From NCBI RefSeq assembly GCF_900091725.1, contig NZ_FMBW01000033.1, positions 124,001 to 188,000 of the forward strand: a stretch of 64,000 bases of DNA. The letters are read 5' to 3'. Below the pieces are notes generated by a model. The model did not search any database, had not been told where the DNA came from, and was given only the letters and a program-made list of their open reading frames with translations. The number at the start of each line of letters is the position of its first letter. Within the stretch, counting starts at the first letter, position 1. This DNA is from Streptomyces sp. DvalAA-43. GTDB lineage: Bacteria; Actinomycetota; Actinomycetes; Streptomycetales; Streptomycetaceae. A program made the position numbers and the translations under genes. Of this stretch, positions 53,101 to 63,725 are shown one piece after another.

Positions 53101-55183
53101 ACACGGCGGCGAAGGCGTCCTGGAAGCGGTCGCGGGCGTCGTCGGCGAGGTAGTTGCCGTTGCCGGTGGCCTGCGGCATCCGGAGCCCGAAGTCGTAGAT
53201 CCAGGCGTGCGTACGGTCCGCGCAGCGCAGCTCGTACGGGCGCTCGTCGACGACCTCGACACCGAGCTGCTGGAGGGCGGGGAGCACGGCGGAGAGGGAG
53301 ACCTGCTCGCCGGTCCGGTAGATCTTGAAGCGGCGCTCGCCGGGGGCGGCGCCGACCGGCTCGTACAGGCTGAGTGCGAAGTCGGTCTCGTCCTGCTTGA
53401 GCGCTTCGAGGTGGACCAGGTCGGCCACGGCGGAGCGCGGCGTGTGGTCGGCCTTGTAGCCCTCGGGGAACGAGTGGCCGTACTGGCGCAGCAGCTCGGC
53501 GGCGCGTTCCTCGCCGCACTCGGCGCCCAGCGCCTCCTGGAAGCCGTCGGCCCAGGAGCGGGCGGCTTCGACAAGCCGGGCCTCGATGCGGTCGGCCTCG
53601 GCGTCGGTGAGGTCGGGCAGCTCGGTGCCGGGCGCGACACGGACGACGAAGTGCAGCCGGGAGAGGATCGACTCGGTGTTCCAGGCGGTGAAGTCGACGC
53701 TGGTGCCGCCCAGCTCCTCCTTGAGGATGTCGATCAGCCGGAGCCGCACACCCGTGGTGTAGCGGTCGCGCGGCAGGTAGACGATCGCGGAGTAGTAGCG
53801 CCCGTACTCGTCCTGGCGCAGGTAGAGCCGGAGCCGGCGGCGCTCCTGGAGGTAGAGCACGGAGGTGACGACGGAGCGCAGCTGGTCGACGGGCGTCTGG
53901 AAGAGCTCGTCGCGCGGGTACGTCTCCAGGATCTGGAGCAGGTCGCGGCCGTCGTGGCTGTTGGGCGAGAAGCCCGCGCCCTCCAGCACCTCGGCGACCT
54001 TGCGGCGGATGACGGGCACCCGGCGCACGGACTCGGTGTAGGCGGCGGAGGAGAACAGCCCGAGGAAGCGGCGCTCGCCGATGACGTTGCCGTCCGCGTC
54101 GAACTTCTTCACGCCGACGTAGTCGAGGTAGCTGGGACGGTGGACGGTCGACCGGCTGTTGGCCTTGGTGAGGACGAGGAGCTTGCGCTCGCGGGCCTTG
54201 GCCCGTGCGTCGGCGGGCAGCCGGTCGAAGGACGGGCTGACGGGGTGCGCCTCGTCGACGCTGTGGTGCGGGTCGGAGCGCAGGATCCCGAGGCCGGTGC
54301 CGGGGACGGCGGCCAGCGCGTCGGTGTCCTTCAGCTCGTACTCGCGGTAGCCGAGGAAGGTGAAGTGGTCGGCGGCGAGCCAGCGCAGCAGCTCCCTGGC
54401 CTCGTTCACCTCTTCGTCGGCGAGGTCGTCGAGCGGCTCGCCGGGCAGGTCGTCGGCGATGCGCAGCGCGGCGTCGCGCATCTTGTCCCAGTCCTCGACG
54501 GTCTCCCGTACGTCGGACAGCACGCGCAGCAGGTCGGCGGCGATCTGCTGGAGGTCGGCGCGGTCGGTCTCGCGGTCGATCTCGACATGGATCCAGGACT
54601 CGACGAGAGCGTCGTGCGGCAGCTCGTGCTTGGCGTCCTTGCTGCCCTTGCGTCCCTGCGGACCGGTCGCGATGCCGTTGCCCTCGGTGAGGACCTCGAT
54701 GAGCTTTCCGGTGACGTCGCGGCGCACGACGACCTGCGGGTGGATCACGACGTGGATGCCGCGCCCCTGCCGGGACAGCTCATTGGTGACGGAGTCGACC
54801 AGGAACGGCATGTCGTCGGTGACGACCTCGACGACGGTGTGGCTGCAGGTCCAGCCGTTCTCCTCGACCGTCGGAGTGTGCACCCGGACGTTCGCCGTGC
54901 CCTGCGGGCGCGTCTCGGCGAGCCGGTAGTGGGAGGAGGCGGCACCGAAGACGTCCACGGGGTCGCGGCCCGCGATGTCCTCCGGAGCGGTATGCAGGTA
55001 GTAGCGCTGGAGGTAGGAGAGGAGTACGTCCGCCCCGGGACGCTCCTGCTCGGTCCCGGAGGCCGCGACACGCACCCGGGAGGCACCTCCCGGGCCACCG
55101 ACACCACCGCCTGGGCTGTTGTCAGCTACCTTGGCGGCCCGTGCGAGCAGCTCGGCCTTGGCTTCGTCCAGCTTGGTCTGCAT
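50180..55183 (-). CDS. NAD-specific glutamate dehydrogenase, large (180-kDa class)
   Basis: The 1667-residue product matches the large NAD-GDH class known from Streptomyces and related bacteria. It catalyses oxidative deamination of glutamate to 2-oxoglutarate and ammonia, mainly for glutamate use as a carbon source. The first ~600 residues hold ACT-like regulatory parts; the catalytic core at ~760-1200 contains GGLRWSDRREDFRTEI, VPVGAKGGFV with the active-site Lys, and VAADKGTASFSDIAN of the nucleotide-binding part. The ATG at 55183 has GAGG just upstream. It is a single transcription unit. Confidence 0.95.
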   Translation of the reverse strand: MQTKLDEAKAELLARAAKVADNSPGGGVGGPGGASRVRVAASGTEQERPGADVLLSYLQRYYLHTAPEDIAGRDPVDVFGAASSHYRLAETRPQGTANVRVHTPTVEENGWTCSHTVVEVVTDDMPFLVDSVTNELSRQGRGIHVVIHPQVVVRRDVTGKLIEVLTEGNGIATGPQGRKGSKDAKHELPHDALVESWIHVEIDRETDRADLQQIAADLLRVLSDVRETVEDWDKMRDAALRIADDLPGEPLDDLADEEVNEARELLRWLAADHFTFLGYREYELKDTDALAAVPGTGLGILRSDPHHSVDEAHPVSPSFDRLPADARAKARERKLLVLTKANSRSTVHRPSYLDYVGVKKFDADGNVIGERRFLGLFSSAAYTESVRRVPVIRRKVAEVLEGAGFSPNSHDGRDLLQILETYPRDELFQTPVDQLRSVVTSVLYLQERRRLRLYLRQDEYGRYYSAIVYLPRDRYTTGVRLRLIDILKEELGGTSVDFTAWNTESILSRLHFVVRVAPGTELPDLTDAEADRIEARLVEAARSWADGFQEALGAECGEERAAELLRQYGHSFPEGYKADHTPRSAVADLVHLEALKQDETDFALSLYEPVGAAPGERRFKIYRTGEQVSLSAVLPALQQLGVEVVDERPYELRCADRTHAWIYDFGLRMPQATGNGNYLADDARDRFQDAFAAVWTGEAENDGFNSLVLGAGLSWRQAMVLRAYAKYLRQAGSTFSQDYMESTLRNNVHTTRLLVSLFEARMSPERQSAGTELTDGLLEELDGALDQVASLDEDRILRSFLTVIKATLRTNFFQMADDGKPHSYVSMKFDPQSIPDLPAPRPAFEIWVYSPRVEGVHLRFGKVARGGLRWSDRREDFRTEILGLVKAQMVKNTVIVPVGAKGGFVAKQLPDPAVDRDAWMAEGIASYRTFISALLDITDNMVAGEVVPPKDVVRHDEDDTYLVVAADKGTASFSDIANEVAVGYGFWLGDAFASGGSAGYDHKGMGITARGAWESVKRHFRELGHDTQTEDFTVVGVGDMSGDVFGNGMLLSEHIRLVAAFDHRHIFIDPTPDAATSYAERRRLFDLPRSSWADYDKDLLSPGGGIHPRSAKSIPINAHVRAALGIEPGVTKMTPAELMQTILKAPVDLLWNGGIGTYIKSSAESNADVGDKANDAIRVNGEDLRAKVVGEGGNLGATQLGRIEFARGGGRINTDAIDNSAGVDTSDHEVNIKILLNGLVRDGDMTVKQRNKLLAEMTDEIGRLVLRNNYAQNVALANATSQSPSLLHAHQRFMRRLGRDGDLDRGLEFLPNDRQIRELLNAGKGLSQPELAVLIAYTKITAARELIRTSLPDDPHLQKLLHAYFPEQLREQFPEAVDGHALRREIITTVLVNDTVNSGGSTFLHRLREETGASIEEIVRAQFAAREIFGLGQVWDAVEALDNKVAADVQTRIRLHSRRLVERGSRWLLGNRPQPLEIAETIDFFKTGVEQVWAELPKMLMGADLEWYQSILDELTEAGVPGELAQRVAGFSSAFPALDIVAIAERTGKDPLAVAEVYYDLADRLGITQLMDRIIELPRADRWQSMARASIREDLYAAHAALTADVLAVGNGTSTPEERFGAWEEKNAAILTRSRSTLEEIQGSDAFDLANLSVAMRTMRTLLRTHA

Positions 55184-55572
55184 GTCCTCTGGCTCCTGTC
55201 ACGCGCCGTTGCGAGACGTAGGTGAAAAAGACGACGTACCGCCACGACACGGGGTTTCCGGTCTGAGTCGACGCTATGCCGCTATGAGAGACGCCCGGGA
55301 CCATATTGGCCATTCTTGACGGTCGGTCCGGGCGAGGGGAATCAGCGACGGCCCGGGTGCTGTGGCACTCCGGGCGCAGGCCGGGGGCTTCGCTGCCCCC
55401 GAGGCGTATCGCGCTGATCACGGGGTCCAGGCTATATCGCCCGCCCCGGTGACCGTCACGAGCCGTTTGTGTAAAAAGACGGGGCCGAACTTTGACACTC
55501 TGGACAGCGCGCGGGGCCGTGGTACCGCACTCTGGTAGACGGAACAGGCCGACGAACCGTGGGAGCCCCGCC
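55184..55572. other. Divergent intergenic region between NAD-GDH and the DJ-1/PfpI gene
   Basis: This 389-bp gap should hold promoters for both genes. A consensus TTGACA is present at 55492-55497 on the plus strand, 76 bases before the PfpI ATG, but no good -10 hexamer sits 16-19 bases after it. An A-rich patch (GTAAAAAGAC) lies just before it. No coding frame or RNA gene is apparent. Confidence 0.4.
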
Positions 55573-56142
55573 ATGGCACCGAAGATCCTGATCGTCACCG
55601 GCGACGCCGCCGAGTCCCTGGAAGTCCTCTATCCCTACCAGCGGCTGCGCGAAGAGGGGTACGACGTCCACATCGCCGCCCCCACCTGCAAGACGCTCCG
55701 TTTCGTGGTCCATGACTTCGAGCCCGGCTTCGACACGTACACCGAGAAGCCCGGCTACACCTGGCCCGCCGACCTGGCCTTCTCCGAGGTCGACGCCGGG
55801 GACTACGTGGCGCTGGTCGTCCCCGGGGGCCGGGCGCCCGAGTATCTGCGCAACGATGCCGAGCTGCGCAAGATCCTCAAGGCCTTCTTCGACTCGGACC
55901 GGCCGGTGGCCCAGATCTGCCACGGCCCGCTGATGACGGCGGCGGTCGATGGGCTGACCGGCCGGCAGGTGACCGCCTATCCCGCGCTGGAACTCGACAT
56001 GCAGGCGGCGGGCGCCACCTTCGAGGACCGCGAGGTGGTGGTCGACGGCACGCTGGTCTCGTCCCGCGCATGGCCGGACCACCCGGCGTGGATGCGGGAA
56101 TTCCTGAAGGTCCTCCGCACGAAGGCCCCGGTCACCGGCTGA
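55573..56142 (+). CDS. DJ-1/PfpI family protein
   Basis: The ATG at 55573 follows GGGAG by seven bases and gives 189 residues. The fold signature is complete: KILIVTGDAAESLE at the start, LVVPGGRAPEYLRND in the middle, and the nucleophile elbow AQICHGP with Cys116, followed by the His expected next to it. Members act as deglycases, stress chaperones or small-molecule hydrolases. The exact activity is not evident. It is a monocistronic gene by spacing. Confidence 0.88.
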   Translation: MAPKILIVTGDAAESLEVLYPYQRLREEGYDVHIAAPTCKTLRFVVHDFEPGFDTYTEKPGYTWPADLAFSEVDAGDYVALVVPGGRAPEYLRNDAELRKILKAFFDSDRPVAQICHGPLMTAAVDGLTGRQVTAYPALELDMQAAGATFEDREVVVDGTLVSSRAWPDHPAWMREFLKVLRTKAPVTG

Positions 56143-56159
56143 CCCGTCGCCCGGCCCGT

Positions 56160-56235
56160 ACGGCCTGTCGGACCTGTCCAGCCCACCCGGCCTGTGCGAC
56201 CTGTGCGACCTGTGCAGCCCACCCGGCCGTCGAAC
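56160..56235. repeat. Short direct repeats between convergent PfpI and HAD genes
   Basis: GACCTGTGC occurs three times in a row, and CAGCCCACCCGGCC occurs twice, flanking the triplet. The sequence is not a strong hairpin. It looks like local slippage in the gap between convergent genes. Confidence 0.55.
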
Positions 56236-56289
56236 CCGCCGTGTCCAGCCGCTTCGCCGCTGTCCGGCCGACCGCAATCCGGCGACCCG

Positions 56290-56961
56290 CTACCCGGCCA
56301 GCTGCTCGGCGAGCTGGGCGGCCTCGGCCAGACTGTCCACCACCGGCACCCCGGCCGCCTCCAGGCTGGTCCTGCTGTGCGATCCGCCGGTGTAGAGCAC
56401 GGCCTTCGCGCCGACGTGGGCCGCGGCCACGGCGTCGTCCACCGCGTCGCCGATGACCACGGTGTGCTCGGCGGATATCCCGTCCAGCGCGGCGAGGTGC
56501 CGCTCCATGTACCGGGCCTTGCTGCCGCCGGACGGGCCGGTGCGCCCGTCGACCCGCACGAAGCGCTGCTCGATGCCGTACCCGCGCACCACGGGGACCA
56601 GCTGGTCGTGCCCGTACATGCTCAGGAGGGACTGGCTGCGCCCGGCCAGCTGCCACTGCGCGAGGAGCTCCTCGGCCCCCTCGGTGAGCCCGCAGGCGGC
56701 CCGCTGCTCTGTGTAGTACCGGTGGAAGATCCCGTCCATCCGCTCCCACTCGGCGTCCGTGGGCAGCCTGCCCATCAGCCGTTCGTAGAAGCGCGGTATC
56801 GGGATGCAGTACATCTCGCGGTACTGCTCAAGCGTGATCGGCTCCAGGCCGACCTCGCCGAACGCGGCGTTCGTCGCGCCGACGACCGCCGCGTTGTCGT
56901 CGAGCAGTGTGCCGTTCCAGTCCCAGACCAGATGCGTGCGGTGCTTCCCGTGCGTCCCCAT
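56290..56961 (-). CDS. HAD-family hydrolase (phosphatase, subfamily IA)
   Basis: The 223-residue product has HAD motif I as VWDWNGTLLDD (nucleophile Asp14, with Asn16 where many relatives have the general-acid Asp), a helical cap, the motif III Lys in GGSKARYM and motif IV VIGDAVDDAVAA. The DWN variant is regular in an actinobacterial group of phosphoglycolate phosphatase-like enzymes. The substrate is probably a small phosphate ester. It lies 67 bp upstream of nothing obvious on its strand except a DUF6912-like gene that precedes it, possibly co-transcribed. Confidence 0.85.
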   Translation of the reverse strand: MGTHGKHRTHLVWDWNGTLLDDNAAVVGATNAAFGEVGLEPITLEQYREMYCIPIPRFYERLMGRLPTDAEWERMDGIFHRYYTEQRAACGLTEGAEELLAQWQLAGRSQSLLSMYGHDQLVPVVRGYGIEQRFVRVDGRTGPSGGSKARYMERHLAALDGISAEHTVVIGDAVDDAVAAAHVGAKAVLYTGGSHSRTSLEAAGVPVVDSLAEAAQLAEQLAG

Positions 56962-57028
56962 GCGTAGAAAATACCCGCCGGGTCCGACAACCGTTCGACC
57001 TTCGGCCCGCTCGCTCCCGGCAGGCTCC

Positions 57029-57535
57029 TCAGCCGATCAGGTTCGGGATCTCCTGGATGCCGAACCACAGCAGCTCGTGGTCCTCGGCGCCGTCCACGGT
57101 GAACTGCGCGTCGTCGTCGCCGAGGTCCGCCGCGCCCAGCGCCGCGGCCGCGGCCGTGACGTCCTTCGTCGCGTCGTCCGCGTCCACGTGCACCGCGGCG
57201 GCCTTGGCGAGCGCCACGGGAGCGGCGATCCGCACCTCGCCGAGCGACGACGGGTCGAAGCTGTGGTCCGGGTCGGCGACGGCCGCGTTGTCCGGCACCT
57301 CGACGGCCACGACGACGCGCCTGCGGACCGCGTCGGGATTCTGCGCGATCATGCGCAGCGAGGCGGAGGCGGCCCGGTTGAGCGCCGCGTACTCCAGCTC
57401 CTCGATGTCGTCCGAGACGTACCACTCGCGCAGTGCGGGGGTCACCGCGTACGCGGTGAGCGGACCGGGGCCGATTTCGCCCGCCCGGTGCGCCGCAGCG
57501 AGACCGGACAGGGTCAGGGGGACGTACACGCGCAT
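57029..57535 (-). CDS. DUF6912-like small protein
   Basis: The ATG at 57535 gives 168 residues, MRVYVPLTLSGLAAAHRAGEI at the start, then a conserved ALREWY and EYAALNRAA segment and the closing FGIQEIPNLIG. It matches, from memory, a conserved actinobacterial family without known function (DUF6912). There is no signal peptide or membrane helix. It is strongly acidic in its second half. It lies 67 bp upstream of the HAD hydrolase on the same strand, a constant pairing that hints at shared use. Confidence 0.7.
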   Translation of the reverse strand: MRVYVPLTLSGLAAAHRAGEIGPGPLTAYAVTPALREWYVSDDIEELEYAALNRAASASLRMIAQNPDAVRRRVVVAVEVPDNAAVADPDHSFDPSSLGEVRIAAPVALAKAAAVHVDADDATKDVTAAAAALGAADLGDDDAQFTVDGAEDHELLWFGIQEIPNLIG

Positions 57536-57826
57536 GGCCGGGTCGCTTTCGTAGTCGGAAACGCCCTCAGGATACGTGTGACGTCCCCCTTTGGGGTCAC
57601 GTGCACCGATGGCGCTCCGTCCACCCGGCAACCGCTCCTCACCCTCCTCACGCCCGCCTCACGCCCCGTCCGGCACCGGGCGCCTCACCCGGATAGGTGA
57701 TTCCGCCCGATCGGTCCCGGCACCCGCAGCCGCTTGCGGCCTCCTCGACCGCCCCCGTAGAAGGTCCCCAGCAGAAGTTACCGCCCGGTATTACGCCGGG
57801 CCTCTGAAGCACGGGGGCGATGATCG

Positions 57827-58255
57827 ATGAGCACGAACAGGACCCGGCCCACTGGCCGCCGCGACCAGCGCAGGCCCGAATCCGTACCACCGCAGCGCGC
57901 CCGGACTCCCCGGCGGGTCCGCCCGCACCACTGGTTCGCCGAGCGCCTCCTGGCGGTCCTCAGCGGCCAGCGCCCGGTGCACTGGATGCTTGGCCACACC
58001 ATCGGCGATGCCTACGACCAGCTGGCCGAACTGGCCCCACGCACCCCTCTCAGGGCCCGCGGCGCCCGGCCCGTCATCCGCATGTGCCACGGCGCCCAGC
58101 CGGCACCCGGGGTGGTGGAGGCCTGCGCGAGCATCGCGGCGGGCGAACAGGTACGCGCCATGGCCTTCCGCCTGGAACAGGGCGCCGACCTCCGCTGGCG
58201 CTGCGCCGCGGTGGAACTCGGCGACCAGCACCTGGAAGCAGCCCCGGCCCACTAG
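57827..58255 (+). CDS. Rv3235-like small basic protein
   Basis: The 142-residue product has an Arg/Pro-rich disordered N-terminus (~1-33) and a compact C-terminal domain starting HHWFAERLLAVLSGQRPVHWMLGHTIGDAYDQL, the hallmark of the Rv3235 family found upstream of secA in many actinobacteria. WRCAAVELG near the end is also typical. The function is unknown; the persistent link to secA suggests a role near secretion or the membrane, but no membrane helix is present. Confidence 0.8.
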   Translation: MSTNRTRPTGRRDQRRPESVPPQRARTPRRVRPHHWFAERLLAVLSGQRPVHWMLGHTIGDAYDQLAELAPRTPLRARGARPVIRMCHGAQPAPGVVEACASIAAGEQVRAMAFRLEQGADLRWRCAAVELGDQHLEAAPAH

Positions 58256-58263
58256 GGATCGCG

Positions 58264-58292
58264 TGTCCCGGCCCCCGCCAGGGGCCGGGACA
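58264..58292 (+). terminator. Terminator of the Rv3235-like gene
   Basis: TGTCCCGGCCCC and its exact complement form a 12-bp stem with a 5-base loop, beginning 9 bases after the stop codon. Confidence 0.75.
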
Positions 58293-58395
58293 GGACCCAG
58301 GAACGGGAGGCGGGGCAAAGGCAGAACCACACAGGAGCCGAGCCAGAACACCGAACGAGGGCGGGGCGCGGCGGGGAACGGAACACGACCGGGAC

Positions 58396-58456
58396 GGGGG
58401 CAGGGGGCAGGGGGCAGGGGGCAGGGGGCAGGGGGCAGGGGCAGGGGGCAAGGGCA
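58396..58456. repeat. (GGGGGCA)n heptamer array
   Basis: Eight units of GGGGGCA (one with four G) lie in tandem, followed by a shortened AGGGCA. The plus strand thus has at least eight G-tracts separated by two bases, a strong potential G-quadruplex. It lies in the 527-bp non-coding gap between convergent Rv3235-like and secA genes, which also contains further Pro-codon-like C-rich DNA with no supported gene. Confidence 0.9.
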
Positions 58457-58616
58457 GTACACACCCAGCCCTTCCGCCCCACAGGTCCCTCTCAGCCCCC
58501 GCCCCAGCCCCGACCACCCCGCAACACACCTCCGGCGGCTCCGGGCCTCTCCAGCCCCATTCCCGGCCCCAGACACACCCCCAGGACCGCAGAGCCACCG
58601 GCCGCAGAGCGACGGG

Positions 58617-58656
58617 CCGCTGAGCCGCTGAGCCGCTGAGCCGCTGAGCCGCTGAG
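58617..58656. repeat. (CCGCTGAG)5 octamer array
   Basis: Five exact tandem copies of CCGCTGAG, immediately upstream in plus-strand order of the secA terminator. Perfect identity of the copies points to recent slippage; the array is a likely strain marker. Confidence 0.9.
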
Positions 58657-58670
58657 CCACAGCCAAAACG

Positions 58671-58707
58671 CCGGGGCCGGGCGCCCCAACCACGCGCCCG
58701 ACCCCGG
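58671..58707 (-). terminator. Intrinsic terminator of secA
   Basis: A 14-bp stem (CCGGGGCCGGGCGC and near-complement) with a 9-base loop. The one mismatch on the plus strand becomes a G-U pair in minus-strand RNA, and the minus strand then reads CGTTTTGG. Both features assign it to secA, 76 bases after its stop. Confidence 0.85.
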
Positions 58708-58782
58708 CTACATCCCGGCTACGCCCCGGCCACCGCGACGACATCCACCGCCGTCCACGGCATCCGGGCCATCCGTACCCCG

Positions 58783-61602
<2,820 letters not shown>

Positions 61603-61841
61603 TGAGGCTGGTCTCCTTGCCGGTCGGGCCTGGCACTGGGTCGTGTTATGGACTCTGGCGCGGGCACGGCAGGTGGGCCCCACCGCAACGGCCATCGTAA
61701 GCGAGGACCCCGCCGCGCCGGGAGGGCTGCCGTCGCGTTGGCCCCGTCGTCCCCTCCGAGTCAACGGCCGGGGAGCGCCGAAGGTGCCGGGAAGTCCGAA
61801 AAGTGTTCGCTTCCCGGACGGCGCCTCACCAGAATCCCCCC

Positions 61842-62414
61842 ATGGAGCCGATCACCCTCACCAGCGACCGTCTGCTGCTGCGCCCCTTCACCGGCGGCGA
61901 CGCGGACGCGGTCCACGCCGCCTGTCAGGACCCGGCCATCCAGCGGTGGACGGTCGTGCCTTCCCCGTACAGCCGCGCCGACGCGGAACTCTTCGCGGGC
62001 AGGCTGTCCCCCGACGGCTGGCACGACGACTCCATGTACAACTTCGCGGTGGTCCTGCGCGGCAGCGGGGCCCTGACCGGCGCCCTCGGCATCAACCGTC
62101 GCAATCTGCCGGGAACGTACGAGGTGGGGTTCTGGACCACCGAGGAGCACCGGGGCCACGGCTATACGACGGAGGCGGTGCTCTCCGCCGCCCGCTGGAC
62201 CTTCACCGCACTCGGGGGTGACCGGCTGGAGTGGCGTGCCGAGGTGGGCAACGTCCCCTCGCGGGCGGTGGCGCTGAAGGCGGGATTCCGGATGGAGGGC
62301 GAACAGCGCTCGGGCCTGCTCAACAAGGGGGTGCGACGCGACATCTGGATCGGCGCGCTGCTCCCCTCCGACCTCGGCCTGCCGGGCACCCACGCCTATC
62401 TGCCCACCCCCTGA
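61842..62414 (+). CDS. GNAT family N-acetyltransferase (RimJ/RimL-like)
   Basis: The ATG at 61842 gives 190 residues beginning [20 protein letters not shown], the standard RimJ/RimL opening. The acetyl-CoA loop reads [17 protein letters not shown] (~102-118) and the C-terminal signature [16 protein letters not shown] follows. It should acetylate an amine on a protein N-terminus or small molecule. It is divergent from secA with 239 bp between starts and 105 bp upstream of the YcaQ-like gene. Confidence 0.87.
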   Translation: MEPITLTSDRLLLRPFTGGDADAVHAACQDPAIQRWTVVPSPYSRADAELFAGRLSPDGWHDDSMYNFAVVLRGSGALTGALGINRRNLPGTYEVGFWTTEEHRGHGYTTEAVLSAARWTFTALGGDRLEWRAEVGNVPSRAVALKAGFRMEGEQRSGLLNKGVRRDIWIGALLPSDLGLPGTHAYLPTP

Positions 62415-62519
62415 CCCCGTCGGCGCCCGCCGCCTGTCCCCCGTCCCAGCAGGGTGCGGTCCCCACGGATTCCACAGCTCCACGGCCGGGTGTCAGTGCC
62501 TGCCTCTAGGGTGCGAGGC

Positions 62520-63707
62520 ATGACGTCTGTGCCGCCTCCCGCCGCTGAACTCTCCGCCGACCAGGCGCGCAGGATCGCTCTGCGCGCCCAGGGCTTCCTC
62601 GGCGCCCCGGACCGCCGGGCCGGGGTCCCGGGCGTGCTGCGGCATCTCGGCGCCGTGCAGCTCGACACGATCTCGGTGCTCGCGCGGTCGCACGAGCTGA
62701 TCCCGTACGCGCGCCTCGGCGCGGTCGGCAGGCGCACCGTCGAAGAGGCGTACTGGTCGGGCGGCCGCACCTTCGAGTACTGGTCGCACGCGGCCTGCAT
62801 CCTGCCGGTCGAGGAGTGGCCGCACTTCGCCTTCCGCCGCCGCGCCTACCGCTCGCGCCCGCACTGGCACCACGACCTGCCGGACGGCGCGTACGAGACG
62901 GTGATCAAGCAGCTGCGCGCCGAGGGCCCGCTGACGGCGACGGAGCTGGGCGGCGCGAAGAACGGCGGGGAGTGGTGGGACTGGTCGGCGTCGAAGGTCG
63001 CCGTCGAGCGGGCCCTGATGTACGGCGAGGTGGTGTGCACCGAACGGCGCGGCTGGAAGCGGGTCTACGACCTGGCCGAGCGGGCCATTCCGGATGCCGT
63101 GCTGCACGACGATCTGAGCGATGCCGAGTGCCGGCGGCGGCTGGTCGCGCTGGCCGGCAAGTCCCTGGGCGTCGGCACCCGTAGCGACATCGCGGACTAC
63201 CACCGGCTGAAGGGCGAGGAGTTCGACGCCGTGGTGGCGGACTCGGGGCTGGTCCCGGTCGCGGTGGAGGGCTGGGCGAAGCCGGCCTGGGCGGACCCGG
63301 AGGCCCTCGCCAAGGAGCCGCGCGGACGCCACCGTACGACGCTGTTGTCGCCGTTCGACTCGCTGATCTGGGAGCGGGCGCGCACGGAGCGGATCTTCGA
63401 CTTCACCCACCGGCTGGAGGCCTATGTGCCCAAGCAGAAGCGGATCCACGGCTACTTCGCGATGCCGCTGCTGGCGGGCGGGAAGCTCCAGGGCCGGGTC
63501 GACCCGGCGCGCGAGGGCACCACGCTGGTCGCCAAGCAGGCGTCGTTGGCCGGCCCGAAGGCGGTGGCCCCGATGGCCGAGGCACTGGTGGAGGCGGCGG
63601 CCTGGGTCGGCTGCACGGGCATCCGGGTGGACCGGGTCGACGCCCCAGAGCTGCGCGAGCCGCTCAGGACGGAGATCGGCCACGCGCTCCGGCGTGCCTA
63701 CCGCTGA
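62520..63707 (+). CDS. YcaQ/AlkZ-family (HTH_42) DNA glycosylase
   Basis: The ATG at 62520 gives 395 residues. The family opens with winged-helix repeats; LSADQARRIALRAQGF and HLGAVQLDTISVLARSHELIPYARLG are highly characteristic, and QLD is the catalytic Q-x-D motif of the YcaQ (AlkX) branch rather than the Q-x-Q of AlkZ. Later landmarks are YWSHAACILP and LLSPFDSLIWERART. Such enzymes unhook interstrand crosslinks made by alkylating agents, often a self-protection trait in Streptomyces. No biosynthetic cluster for such an agent is visible, so it is likely a housekeeping repair enzyme. Confidence 0.88.
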   Translation: MTSVPPPAAELSADQARRIALRAQGFLGAPDRRAGVPGVLRHLGAVQLDTISVLARSHELIPYARLGAVGRRTVEEAYWSGGRTFEYWSHAACILPVEEWPHFAFRRRAYRSRPHWHHDLPDGAYETVIKQLRAEGPLTATELGGAKNGGEWWDWSASKVAVERALMYGEVVCTERRGWKRVYDLAERAIPDAVLHDDLSDAECRRRLVALAGKSLGVGTRSDIADYHRLKGEEFDAVVADSGLVPVAVEGWAKPAWADPEALAKEPRGRHRTTLLSPFDSLIWERARTERIFDFTHRLEAYVPKQKRIHGYFAMPLLAGGKLQGRVDPAREGTTLVAKQASLAGPKAVAPMAEALVEAAAWVGCTGIRVDRVDAPELREPLRTEIGHALRRAYR

Positions 63708-63725
63708 CCGGCCACCGGCCTTCCG

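Noticed and set aside
49856..55225. A 1789-residue open frame on the plus strand opposite NAD-GDH
   Set aside because: It is the antisense shadow of a confidently assigned gene. Composition is Val/Gly/Asp/Arg-rich with no domain, as expected from high-G+C codon bias on the other strand.
55492..55525. Promoter based on TTGACA at 55492
   Set aside because: No acceptable -10 hexamer at the right distance; reported only as an observation in the intergenic entry.
58396..58456. Heptamer array as a CRISPR or origin iteron
   Set aside because: Units are 7 bases with no spacers, and there are no cas, dnaA or replication genes near.
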